This document shows, in pieces, positions 16,110 to 23,602 of a stretch of DNA of 64,000 nucleotides. Below the pieces are notes generated by a model. The model was not told where the DNA came from. It did not search any database and was given only the letters and a program-made list of their open reading frames with translations. The stretch spans positions 2,418,001-2,482,000 of the forward strand of contig NZ_JABEKU010000001.1 of assembly GCF_013283665.1 (NCBI RefSeq), written 5' to 3'. Position 1 is the stretch's first letter, and each line of letters begins with the position of its first letter. Source of the DNA: Ensifer sesbaniae (lineage in GTDB: Bacteria; Pseudomonadota; Alphaproteobacteria; Rhizobiales; Rhizobiaceae). The position numbers and the translations under genes were made by a program.

Positions 16110-17477
16110 TCAAAGAACCTTCCGATCGGTAAAGGCCCAGGCGGCGTCATTCGCCTTCACCCGGGCAAAGCGTTTCATCATCAGCGCGTAGCGGCTGGCC
16201 GAAATCACGTCGTCGCGTTCCTTGACGATCCGGCCGTCCTTGCGGTGGTAGAGCCTGAATTCCTCGAACCATTCGCTAGCGGTGGAAAACACCTTGAAGC
16301 GCCCGGTCTGCATCCGCTGCAGCATGTCGGAGACACCCGCCTCGACACCGTTGCTGCCATCGTCGAAGGTCGCCCGTTCCGGCAGCATGGAAAGCCCCTG
16401 CCCGCGATATTGCGCCGCAAGCTGCTCGCCCGAGCCCTTGTCGTGCTGCAGCCCGTCATGCGGCCAGGCCCAGGGCAGCCAGGTGCCCCAGGGTTTCAAG
16501 CTCGCCGCATGAATTATCGGCGTCGCTTCGCGCTCGCGGTAACAGCGGGTTACGTAGAAGATATCGGCATCCCGGTCCCAGGCACAAAGGGCTGCGGCAA
16601 AGGGGTGGTCCCAGCCGAAGTCGAGCCCGCCGATCTGCACCCAATGCCGGGGTATCTCGAAGGGCTCGACGCGGATCTGTTCTTCCGTCACCGGGAAGAT
16701 CCGGCCGGAACCGAGCGTCGGCACGCCCTTGGTGCGCGCTTCCTTCTCGTGCGCCGGATAGCTGGCGACGATCTTCGCGCGCTCCTCGGGCGTATAGTGC
16801 TCGGCATCGTCGATCGTCATGGTCACCACGGTCCGGTCCTCGCAAGGCTCCAGCAGATAGCGGCCGACGACCGCGCTCATACCCTTCAGCGGTGTAAACG
16901 TCACGGCGACCGAACCGCCCGTCGCATTGGTGCGGGTAATGCCCTCGAAATAGACGTCCTCCGGCGGCTCCTCGTCGAACCAGACATAGTCCACCGTGTT
17001 CGCCTGCCATTTCGCCCGTCCCTGCTCATAGGCTTTCAGAAGCAGCGTCGAGGTGCCGCCCGAAGCGTGGCGCACCGTCACGCTGTCGAGCGCGCCGGAG
17101 GCGCTGGAACGCCGCGTCCAGCCGGAGAGCGCTGCTTTCGGCAGATAGCCGGTGCCCCAGTCCTCCTCGCTCATCGGCGGGCCGACGAGCAGCCGCTGCA
17201 CGCCATCGCGTGTCAGCTCGTGCGATTCCGAGCCGCCGATCATCGTGATCGGGCGCTCGAACCGTCGGCCCGCCCACCATTCGGGATAGTCGCCTGTCAA
17301 ATGCATCGCCGCTTCCGCGGCACCGGCCAGCGTCTTGCCGAGCTGGTTGCCGGCCATGAACAGCCGCTCACGAAAGCGGGTGCCGGCCGCGTGGAATTCC
17401 GTCTGCTTCGCATAGGGCCGGTAATAGCGCAGCCTATTCGTGTTCTGCCGCCGCCCGATCTCCATCGCCAGTTCCAT
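16110..17477 (-). CDS. Terminase large subunit, 455 aa
   Basis: Motor protein that packages phage DNA. The ATPase half has a Walker A at 'FMAGNQLGKTLAG' and a Walker B at 'VDYVWFDEEPPED'; 'VTFTPLKG' is the coupling motif. The nuclease half begins 'IGGLDFGWDHPFAAAL' with the metal-binding Asp, and has 'DGSNGVEAGVSDML' and 'YHRKDGRIVKERDD'. I placed the start at the ATG 17475-17477, preceded by AGGGAG, overlapping the small subunit by 44 bases; an ATG at 17465 is also possible. It ends 'AWAFTDRKVL'. Confidence 0.93.
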   Translation of the reverse strand: MELAMEIGRRQNTNRLRYYRPYAKQTEFHAAGTRFRERLFMAGNQLGKTLAGAAEAAMHLTGDYPEWWAGRRFERPITMIGGSESHELTRDGVQRLLVGPPMSEEDWGTGYLPKAALSGWTRRSSASGALDSVTVRHASGGTSTLLLKAYEQGRAKWQANTVDYVWFDEEPPEDVYFEGITRTNATGGSVAVTFTPLKGMSAVVGRYLLEPCEDRTVVTMTIDDAEHYTPEERAKIVASYPAHEKEARTKGVPTLGSGRIFPVTEEQIRVEPFEIPRHWVQIGGLDFGWDHPFAAALCAWDRDADIFYVTRCYREREATPIIHAASLKPWGTWLPWAWPHDGLQHDKGSGEQLAAQYRGQGLSMLPERATFDDGSNGVEAGVSDMLQRMQTGRFKVFSTASEWFEEFRLYHRKDGRIVKERDDVISASRYALMMKRFARVKANDAAWAFTDRKVL

Positions 17478-17823
17478 CCGCTCCCTGAGCAGCAAGGAAA
17501 GGCCCGATGGCCTGGTCGAGCTTGCGGATCCGCTCGAGAAGTTGCTCATCCGTCATCTCGCCGATCTGGTTTGGATTGATGGTCACGTCCTTCGGCATCA
17601 GCGCCGCCACGGCCTTGAGGAAATCATGCGGGTTCTTCTCGATCAGCGCATGGATCGCCGCCGCCCCTCGGGCTTCCCAGGCCGAAAGCATGTCTTCGAG
17701 AAAGAGCTCGCCGAGCCTGGTGCGTACCGCCTTGCGGGCGCGCGGCCGGGGGATCGCGCCCGCGCGGTCGGCACGCGGCAGAAAGCGCCCGGTCTTCGGG
17801 TCCTTGGCAGGTTTGCTCGTCAT
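17434..17823 (-). CDS. Terminase small subunit-like protein, 129 aa
   Basis: First gene of the late operon. A 129-aa protein with a basic N-terminus ('KDPKTGRFLPRADRAG'), a helical core ('FLEDMLSAWEARGAAAIHALIEKNPHDFLKAVAALMP') ending in 'KDVTINPNQIGEMTDEQLLERI', and an acidic tail. This layout, with 'PHDFLKAVAALMPKDV', is common for small proteins just upstream of terminase. The ATG at 17821-17823 has GGAG upstream. It would bind the packaging site; no direct proof in sequence. Confidence 0.8.
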   Translation of the reverse strand: MTSKPAKDPKTGRFLPRADRAGAIPRPRARKAVRTRLGELFLEDMLSAWEARGAAAIHALIEKNPHDFLKAVAALMPKDVTINPNQIGEMTDEQLLERIRKLDQAIGPFLAAQGADGTGDGDRAAAEHE

Positions 17824-18232
17824 GGGATTTGCTCCGCTCGGGCCAGTGCATCCGTTGCCGGCCCGGCGTCGGCAGAGATTGCAGCCGCCGGCCAGCGACC
17901 CTGCCTCGGCGCCTGCAGCAGCCGGCCGCTTGGCAATCGTCAAGCGCCGCACCCGCCGCGAAAGCGTGCGCCAAGCGTGACGGCAGGTCACAAAAAATTG
18001 CTGGTGTCACGCCGAAAGTCACGCTTGCAAACTTGACTTCAGGTTGTATTAGATAGTCAATACGTCGCGCCGGATCGCCCTGCCTTGGGCCTTGCGGGAG
18101 GAAATGCGCGACGGGTGCCGATGCCGCGCAGGCGGCAGCCGGGAACGAGCCAAAGTAGTTCAAATTTTTGAACAGTTTGTCAGTCTGGAAGTCCCGCCGT
18201 GGGAACCATGCGATGGATGCAACAGGTGTCAG
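17824..18232. other. Region upstream of the late operon
   Basis: About 400 bases with no convincing gene. It should carry the late promoter. A pair of TTGACT / AGTCAA arms separated by 18 bases near 18030-18060 may be an operator or chance. The plus-strand Sel1 gene begins at its right end. Confidence 0.4.
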
Positions 18233-18595
18233 ATGATCCGCAACGCGTTCAGTAAGTTGAAGACCATTATCACCCCACGCCCCTCCGTAGCGAATATCTC
18301 GCCCAGGTTGCTTGAACTGGCGACCTCCGGCAACGTCGAGGCCCAGGCAAAACTCGCCGAAATCTACTTCAACGACGGCAGCGAGGAACACTACGCCGCC
18401 TCGCTTCACTGGAACCGGCAGGCCGCCCGCCAGGGTCATCCCGCTGCGCAGGCCCGTCTCGTCACCATCTATCAAAGGGGGCTCGGCGTCGAGCGTGACC
18501 CGAAAGAGGCCTCGCGCTGGCTTCGCAGCATCGGCCGCCCGCGCCCCGAACCTGTCCGCGTCGTTTCCGGCAAGATCGTCAAGCAGGAAGCGTGA
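18233..18595 (+). CDS. Sel1-repeat protein, 120 aa
   Basis: Short protein with two to three Sel1-like helical repeats: 'LLELATSGNVEAQAKLAEIYFNDG', 'HYAASLHWNRQAARQGHPAAQARLVTIYQRG' and 'VERDPKEASRWLRSIG'. Such repeats mediate protein contacts. No signal peptide. The ATG at 18233 has AGGTG upstream; a longer frame from 18092 has a Cys-rich start unlike Sel1 proteins. It is the first bacterial-looking gene beyond the late operon and is read away from it. Confidence 0.75.
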   Translation: MIRNAFSKLKTIITPRPSVANISPRLLELATSGNVEAQAKLAEIYFNDGSEEHYAASLHWNRQAARQGHPAAQARLVTIYQRGLGVERDPKEASRWLRSIGRPRPEPVRVVSGKIVKQEA

Positions 18596-18698
18596 CGAGC
18601 GCCAGCCTGTCTTCCACGTAACCCTGCGAAGTAACGATCGGTGATGACCGCGCCGTTGCGCCATTGTCGCGAGCGCCGCTCGGCTGAAGCCCGGAATC

Positions 18699-18727
18699 AA
18701 AAAGGCCGCTTCAATGACGAAACGGCC
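18699..18727 (-). terminator. Rho-independent terminator facing left
   Basis: On the minus strand, stem GGCCGTTTC / GAAGCGGCC (9 pairs with one wobble), loop GTCATT, then five T residues. No clear gene is read into it from the right, except a short stretch that begins at the LexA box at 18786-18800. Confidence 0.8.
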
Positions 18728-18785
18728 AGCCTGTAATATCCTTAGCCCGCATCCTGACGCTTGGCAAGCCCTCCGGACAAAATTT

Positions 18786-18800
18786 GTTCTCGTTATGTTC
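18786..18800 (+). promoter_or_regulatory. LexA (SOS) box, GTTC-N7-GTTC
   Basis: An exact match to the alphaproteobacterial LexA site: GTTC, seven bases, GTTC. On the minus strand it is followed within 60-90 bases by a strong terminator and no gene of normal size; on the plus strand the next gene is the lipoprotein at 19012. Confidence 0.75.
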
Positions 18801-19011
18801 GTTTTCTTGGCGGACTTCGTTTCGGCGGCATCGCTCGCCCCATCCGCCTCCCGGCACGCGTCATCGATTGGTGATATAGTGGCGATCGGCGCACGACGTC
18901 GCCCCGTGCCCAGCGGTCTTCCCAATCTCCCGCCGGGGGCCGAGAGGCGCGCCGTGTCCGGTTCGATGGCGAGACGGCCAAGGGTCGCTCCCACGACGAC
19001 GGGAGGGTTCC

Positions 19012-19182
19012 ATGACCCCACGAGACCTGTTTGTTGTGATTTTCGCAGCGCTTCTCGCGCTCGCCGGCTGCACCACCGACCAGGCCAGTCGCAACTCCGC
19101 CCCTGCCCCAAGCCAGGGAAGCCAAGGCATGCAAGGCGGCGCCCAGGGCATGAGCCAGGGCGGCGGAAGCTCCGGCTACTAA
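19012..19182 (+). CDS. Small lipoprotein, 56 aa
   Basis: ATG preceded by GGGAGGG. The N-terminus is a lipoprotein signal ('LFVVIFAALLALAGC') with the lipobox LAGC, so the mature protein starts at Cys and is anchored in a membrane. The rest is low-complexity, with Gln-Gly-rich repeats ('SQGSQGMQGGAQGMSQGGG'). Likely envelope-located; function unknown. Confidence 0.75.
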   Translation: MTPRDLFVVIFAALLALAGCTTDQASRNSAPAPSQGSQGMQGGAQGMSQGGGSSGY

Positions 19183-19323
19183 GCATGTCGCGCCTCGCAT
19201 CGGCGCGTCTCGATTGAACCTCCGGCGCCGAAACGCGTTGAGTAACCATGACGCGCAATCTCGGTGCCGCGCCATTTGTTTGCGCGCATTCTGTGTTAAG
19301 CTTCCCCTTGGGAGGAAAATGCC

Positions 19324-19455
19324 ATGGAGAATTTCTTCGCACTCGCCGCCATCGTCGTCGGTTCCGCCATCCTGGGGCTCGCGCTTGCCTACGGAATGCG
19401 CCGCAAGGACGCGCACCGACCTCCCGAGCACGACGACGCGCGGTTGAAATTCTAA
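19324..19455 (+). CDS. Single-pass membrane protein, 43 aa
   Basis: ATG with GGGAGGA upstream. Residues 3-24 form one membrane segment ('FFALAAIVVGSAILGLALAY'), followed by a charged cytoplasmic tail with RRKD. Function unknown. The good ribosome site and the hydrophobic pattern support a real gene. Its stop lies at the edge of a mosaic repeat. Confidence 0.65.
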   Translation: MENFFALAAIVVGSAILGLALAYGMRRKDAHRPPEHDDARLKF

Positions 19456-19556
19456 GACCTGTCGCGCAAAGTCCGCAGCCGCTTTGCGATAGCGACATGC
19501 GAAATCAATAACCTGAAGGGCAAGGCGCGAATCCGGAAGATCGCGACGTGCTGTAG
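19456..19556. repeat. Rhizobial mosaic repeat, copy A
   Basis: About 100 bases that open with a palindrome-like part (CCTGTCGCGCAAA ... TTTGCGATAGCGACATGCG) and end in AAGATCGCGACGTGCTGTAG. Related copies lie at 20034 and 20826. The type resembles the RIME intergenic elements of rhizobia. Confidence 0.75.
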
Positions 19557-19728
19557 ACCCGTCCCCGCCTGGCAGCCGCGGCACGCGCGTTCCGGCGCCG
19601 CTGCCTGTCTCGATGGCCGCAGGCAAACAGGGCTTGCCACTCCCCCTGAAATCGGAACCTTTCCCGCCCCCTCGCCTTACTCCTGAACAAGGATCAATTG
19701 AACAAGGATCAACCGAGGAGATGCGAGG

Positions 19729-20031
19729 ATGAGCAAGCCGCACCCGAAATCACGGGATCTCAGCCAGACACCGGAAGACGGGCCTGGGCCGGCCGGGCCG
19801 GGCAGCGCGCCCCTCGGCAAGATTCCGCCCGTGCCGGCCGACCAACTGCCGGAGGGCGATGACCTGCCGCCGGTCGATCAGGGCCGGGTGCCGCCCGTAC
19901 CGAGCCGCGACGAGGCCAATGTGAAGCCGGATGACGCCTTGCCCGCAGACAGCGAGGAGAAGATCATCGACGACGACCCGGCGCGCGACAAGACCCGCTT
20001 CGACGAAGAACTTCCGAAAAGCAGCCGCTAA
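19729..20031 (+). CDS. Proline- and acid-rich hypothetical protein, 100 aa
   Basis: Low-complexity soluble protein with repeated units such as 'KIPPVPADQLPEGDDLPPV' and 'GRVPPVPSRDEANVKPDD'. No signal peptide or membrane segment; likely disordered. The ATG has GAGGAG upstream at a somewhat long distance, with GCGAGG nearer. Such proteins are frequent in rhizobia and have no known role. Confidence 0.7.
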   Translation: MSKPHPKSRDLSQTPEDGPGPAGPGSAPLGKIPPVPADQLPEGDDLPPVDQGRVPPVPSRDEANVKPDDALPADSEEKIIDDDPARDKTRFDEELPKSSR

Positions 20032-20033
20032 GC

Positions 20034-20180
20034 CTGTCGCGCAAAAGTGCGTAGCGGTTTTGCGATAACGACATGCGAAATATCAAAGGCTTAAAGCAAG
20101 GAGCGAATCTGAGAGATCGCGACTTCAAGGCCTGTCGCGCAAAGGCTTAGAGCGCAAGGAGCGATCTCTCCGGCTTGCAA
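20034..20180. repeat. Rhizobial mosaic repeat, copy B plus partial copy
   Basis: Same element as at 19456 and 20826: CCTGTCGCGCAAAAGTGCG ... GCGATAACGACATGCGAAAT ... GAGAGATCGCGAC. A shortened second copy follows directly (20127-20170). Confidence 0.75.
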
Positions 20181-20189
20181 GCCCCAACA

Positions 20190-20226
20190 AAAAGCCCGCT
20201 GGTCACGGCGACCGGCGGGCCTCTTT
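20190..20226. terminator. Bidirectional Rho-independent terminator
   Basis: Stem GCCCGCTGGTC / GACCGGCGGGC (11 positions, one mismatch) at 20194-20220 with an A run on the left and a T run on the right, so it can end transcripts from both sides. It serves the BA14K gene on the minus strand. Confidence 0.85.
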
Positions 20227-20245
20227 TCCGAATTCTTCGCCTCGA

Positions 20246-20749
20246 TCAATAGGGCGAGTAGCACTGCTGGCGCGGGCCGCCATAGGGCTGATAGCTGTTG
20301 TCATAGGCGCGGTAGGAGCGGTAGCGCGCATAACACCAGTCGACATGACGCTGGCTCATGCCCGGCTCGTACCGGCGCGGCGGGGCGGCAATGGCGCCGC
20401 CGATCACGACTCCCGCACCGAAGGCCGCCAGCGGATACCACCAGCCGTCATAGTGGCGTCGATAGCCGTAGCGCTCGTAGCGATAGCCGCGGTAGCCATT
20501 GTAATAGCCATAGCGGTAGCCGCCATGCCATCCCGGCCGGTAGCCCGGGCGATAGGCCCCGTAGCGACCATGCCAACGCGGCCGGTAACGGCCATGGCCC
20601 CAGCCGTGGCCGTTACCGTGTCCGTTACGCACCAGTTCGACATCGCTCTTCTGCACCCGCTCGATGGCAACAGCCGGCACGGCGTTCGCCGGCGTGATGC
20701 CCGAAAGAGCCGTAACCGCCGCCATTACGACGATGGCAATCTTCTTCAT
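20246..20749 (-). CDS. BA14K family secreted protein, 167 aa
   Basis: Signal peptide (residues 1-23, cleavage near ANA-VPA). The middle is extremely rich in Gly, Tyr, His and Arg. A hydrophobic segment '[17 protein letters not shown]' precedes the BA14K signature '[24 protein letters not shown]' with two Cys near the C-terminus. BA14K proteins are envelope proteins with lectin-like activity in Brucella. Start ATG preceded by AGGTG. Ends at a strong terminator. Confidence 0.85.
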   Translation of the reverse strand: MKKIAIVVMAAVTALSGITPANAVPAVAIERVQKSDVELVRNGHGNGHGWGHGRYRPRWHGRYGAYRPGYRPGWHGGYRYGYYNGYRGYRYERYGYRRHYDGWWYPLAAFGAGVVIGGAIAAPPRRYEPGMSQRHVDWCYARYRSYRAYDNSYQPYGGPRQQCYSPY

Positions 20750-20825
20750 TTCATCACCTGTCCGTTTGGAAACAGGCGCAGTTTCGCGGAATGACGTGAA
20801 CCCACAATGAATGCAGCAACCCTAA

Positions 20826-20928
20826 AGTATGTCGCGCAAAAGTGCGCAGCGGTATTGCGATAACGACATGCGAAATATCAAAGGCTTAAAGCACAAGGAG
20901 CGAATCTGAAAGATCGCGACGTGCTTTA
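20826..20928. repeat. Rhizobial mosaic repeat, copy C
   Basis: Third copy of the element at 19456 and 20034, between the BA14K and ddl genes, ending GAAAGATCGCGACGTGC. Confidence 0.75.
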
Positions 20929-20967
20929 CTATGCAAACGCAACCAGCAAGCGCAGTTGCGTGGCACC

Positions 20968-22050
20968 TCACGGCCGCTGCGCTTGCGTCCCGCGAAGCTC
21001 CAGCGCATGCGCAATCAGCGTCTCCACCGCCGTGCCGTAGGAGATGCCGTCTGCCGCAAGCGCCTTGGCGTACATGCTGATATTGGTGAAGCCGGGAATG
21101 GTGTTGATCTCGTTGATGACGAGGCTTCCGTCCGGCCGCAGGAAGAAGTCCACCCGCGCCATGCCGGCGCAGGCAAGCGCCCGGAAGGCCCGCTCCGCCA
21201 TCTCCTGCGCCTGCGCGCTCACCTCCTCGGCCAGATCCGCCGGCGCCTTCACGATCGCGCCGCCCGCATCGACATATTTGGCGTCGTAGCTGTAGAAGCC
21301 GTGGCTTTCGGCGGGGATGATCTCGCCCGGCCGCGACACGGTGATCCCGCCCTTGGCGTCTTCCAGCACCGAGCATTCGATCTCCCGGGCCTGCACGAAC
21401 TCCTCGATCAGCACCTTGTCGTCGTGGCGAAACGCCTCGTCGAGCGCGGCTGCAAGCCCCTCGAGGCTGTCGACACGGCTGACGCCGACGGATGATCCCT
21501 GCCGTGCCGGCTTGACGAAGACCGGCAATCCCAGCATTTCCAGGATGGTTTCGCCGGAATAGCCATCCCCCTGGTGAAGGGCGATGGCGCGGGCGACCGA
21601 CAGCCCTTCGGCCGCAAGCAGCCGCTTGGCGAGCGCCTTGTCCATCGCCACTGCCGAGGCCGCAACGCCGCAGCCGACATAGGCGACATCGGCCGTCTCG
21701 GCATAGCCCTGCACCGTCCCGTCCTCGCCGAACGGCCCGTGCAGCACCGGGAAGATCAGGTCGACGGCCGGCAGCAGTCCCTGTGTTCCGTCGGCGGCAA
21801 TGGTCACCGCCTGCCCCTTGCCGCCCGGGATCAGCGCAACCTGCGTTCCCTCGGCCGGAATGGCCGGCGGCAGCTCGCCGTTTTCAAGCTCGACGAGCAG
21901 CCAGCGCCCGTCCTTGGTAATACCGATCGGCACGATCTCGTAGTGGCTGCGGTCGAGCGCGGCGACGACGTTGCGCGCCGACATCAGCGAGACCTCGTGC
22001 TCCGCCGAGCGGCCGCCAAACAACACGGCAATTCGCAGCTTCCCTGTCAT
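20968..22050 (-). CDS. ddlA: D-alanine--D-alanine ligase, 360 aa
   Basis: ATP-grasp enzyme joining two D-Ala for the peptidoglycan stem. Visible motifs: 'VLFGGRSAEHEVSLMSA' at the N-terminus, 'FPVLHGPFGEDGTVQGY', 'VFVKPARQGSSVGVSRV', 'FYSYDAKYVD' (flexible loop) and 'FFLRPDGSLVINEINTIPGFTNISMY' (metal ligands). It has the longer A-type spacing around the omega loop and is not in a mur/fts cluster, hence ddlA rather than ddlB. ATG preceded by AAGGAAAG. Stand-alone gene. Confidence 0.92.
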   Translation of the reverse strand: MTGKLRIAVLFGGRSAEHEVSLMSARNVVAALDRSHYEIVPIGITKDGRWLLVELENGELPPAIPAEGTQVALIPGGKGQAVTIAADGTQGLLPAVDLIFPVLHGPFGEDGTVQGYAETADVAYVGCGVAASAVAMDKALAKRLLAAEGLSVARAIALHQGDGYSGETILEMLGLPVFVKPARQGSSVGVSRVDSLEGLAAALDEAFRHDDKVLIEEFVQAREIECSVLEDAKGGITVSRPGEIIPAESHGFYSYDAKYVDAGGAIVKAPADLAEEVSAQAQEMAERAFRALACAGMARVDFFLRPDGSLVINEINTIPGFTNISMYAKALAADGISYGTAVETLIAHALELRGTQAQRP

Positions 22051-22242
22051 GACATCTTTCCTTCAGAATCGTGGCCAATGCGGATTCGCAAGGAAGCGGG
22101 CGAAGATGGCAACAAGACGTCAAGGAAATGTGCTATCGCTGCGACAGGAAAATTTTCTCAAGCCCTCGCAACGCCGCCTGAACCTCCGGGCGGCAACAGG
22201 AATTTGGAACGCCAGATCAATTTTGAATAGGAGAAGCCGTCG

Positions 22243-22824
22243 ATGGCCGAGGTCCTGATCTTCCACCACGCCCAGGGGTTGACCCCGGGCATGCGCGCTT
22301 TCGCCGATGAACTGCGGGCCGCCGGGCACAAGGTGCACCTGCCCGATCTCTTCGAGGGGCGCATCTTCGAGAGCATCGAGGAAGGCCTCGCCTATGTCGG
22401 TGAGGTCGGCTTCGACGAGATGCGCGAGCGCGGCGTGCGCCTCGCCGAGACGCTTCCCCAGGATCTCGTCTATGCCGGCTTCTCCTTCGGCGTCCTGCCG
22501 GCGCAGAAGCTCGCGCAGACCCGGCCCGGCGCCCGTGGCGCCCTGCTCTTCTATTCCTGCATTCCGATCAGCGGCCAATGGTCCTTCGGCCCCTGGCCGC
22601 AACGCGTGCCCGTCCAGATCCACGGCATGGACAACGACCCGATCTTCGTCGGCGAAGGCGACATCGACGCCGCCCGCGAGCTCGTCGAAAAGGCCGAGGA
22701 CGCCGCGCTGTTCCTCTATCCCGGCGACCAGCATTACTTCGCCGACAGCTCGCTGCCCTCCTATGACGCGGAGGCCACCAAGCTGCTGACGCAACGGGTG
22801 CTCTCGTTCCTCGACCGGGTCTGA
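22243..22824 (+). CDS. Dienelactone hydrolase-like alpha/beta hydrolase, 193 aa
   Basis: Small single-domain hydrolase. The nucleophile elbow is 'YAGFSFGVLPA' (Ser in place of the Cys of classic dienelactone hydrolase), the acid is likely in 'IHGMDNDPIF' and the His in 'YPGDQHYFADSS'. Length fits the family. Natural substrate unknown. It is divergent from ddlA and read towards mntR. Confidence 0.85.
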   Translation: MAEVLIFHHAQGLTPGMRAFADELRAAGHKVHLPDLFEGRIFESIEEGLAYVGEVGFDEMRERGVRLAETLPQDLVYAGFSFGVLPAQKLAQTRPGARGALLFYSCIPISGQWSFGPWPQRVPVQIHGMDNDPIFVGEGDIDAARELVEKAEDAALFLYPGDQHYFADSSLPSYDAEATKLLTQRVLSFLDRV

Positions 22825-22911
22825 GCGACGGAACCAATCCCGTAACCGGCGGTCCCAGAAAATGCAGCTCTTCAAAAGTGCGGCGGCGACCCGGCACAGT
22901 TCCGACATTCT

Positions 22912-23367
22912 CTAGCCGAGCTTGGCGAGGTGCGACTTGAACGCCTCGAGGGTTTCGGCGCTCACATAGTGCTCGATGCCCTCCGCGTCGATGCGCGCCG
23001 TCTCCGGGCTGATGCCGAGCGCGCAGAGGAAGCTTTCGACGATGTGGTGTCGTTCACGGCTGCGCGCGGCGAGTTCATTGCCTCGGGCAGTCAGGAAAAC
23101 CCCGCGATAGGGCTTTTGCTGGATGAACCCCTCGGCGGCCAGACGCTTGAGCATCTTGGCGACGGTCGGTTGCGCGACACCGAGCCTGTGGGCGATGTCG
23201 ACCTGGCGCGCTTCGCCGCCGTCGGCGATCAGGTCGGCGATCAGCTCCACATAGTCTTCGACGAGTTCCGTCCGTCGGCTGTTGCGCGTCTGGCGAAAGC
23301 TCTCGATCTGCGTATCCGCGTCAACGAGGACGCCCTGGAAGGTCTCTGGTGTCGGCTTGATGGACAT
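22912..23367 (-). CDS. mntR: Manganese-responsive regulator MntR, 151 aa
   Basis: DtxR-family repressor. Winged helix: '[45 protein letters not shown]'. The dimer/metal domain has '[15 protein letters not shown]' and '[17 protein letters not shown]', with the His and Glu residues expected to bind Mn. ATG at 23365-23367 with AAGGAAATCGC upstream; the longer start lacks one. The neighbouring divergent oxidase-transporter operon carries an MntR-like box, which fits a local regulator. Confidence 0.9.
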   Translation of the reverse strand: MSIKPTPETFQGVLVDADTQIESFRQTRNSRRTELVEDYVELIADLIADGGEARQVDIAHRLGVAQPTVAKMLKRLAAEGFIQQKPYRGVFLTARGNELAARSRERHHIVESFLCALGISPETARIDAEGIEHYVSAETLEAFKSHLAKLG

Positions 23368-23521
23368 GCGATTTCCTTGATGCACTTCACAGGAAAAATC
23401 TTAGCCTTAGCTATACCATATTGCAACGGACTACAGTTCTTCACGCCGCTACAGCGCCGCGCGCCTTTTAAACCGAGGTCGATTCAAGGAGGAAGACATG
23501 CAGCAGGCACCGGGCCGCGGG

Positions 23522-23553
23522 TTGACAAACGACAATATAGCCATTGCTATATT
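23522..23553 (+). promoter_or_regulatory. Promoter with MntR box for the MCO-ZIP operon
   Basis: TTGACA at 23522-23527 is followed by the inverted repeat AATATAGC-CATT-GCTATATT at 23534-23553, overlapping the likely -10. It equals the known MntR site form AAYATAGC-N4-GCTATRTT. A half site (TTGCTATAT) sits again just before the ribosome site. Confidence 0.8.
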
Positions 23554-23602
23554 CTTGTCATTGTGCTTCTATTAATCGAAATTGCTATATAAGGAGGCGA
23601 TC

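Noticed and set aside
1-17823. A gene transfer agent instead of a prophage
   Set aside because: Gene order and the SU10-like capsid do not fit the Rhodobacter-type agent, and cargo insertions with decayed copies are unlike its conserved cluster. Not excluded without comparison.
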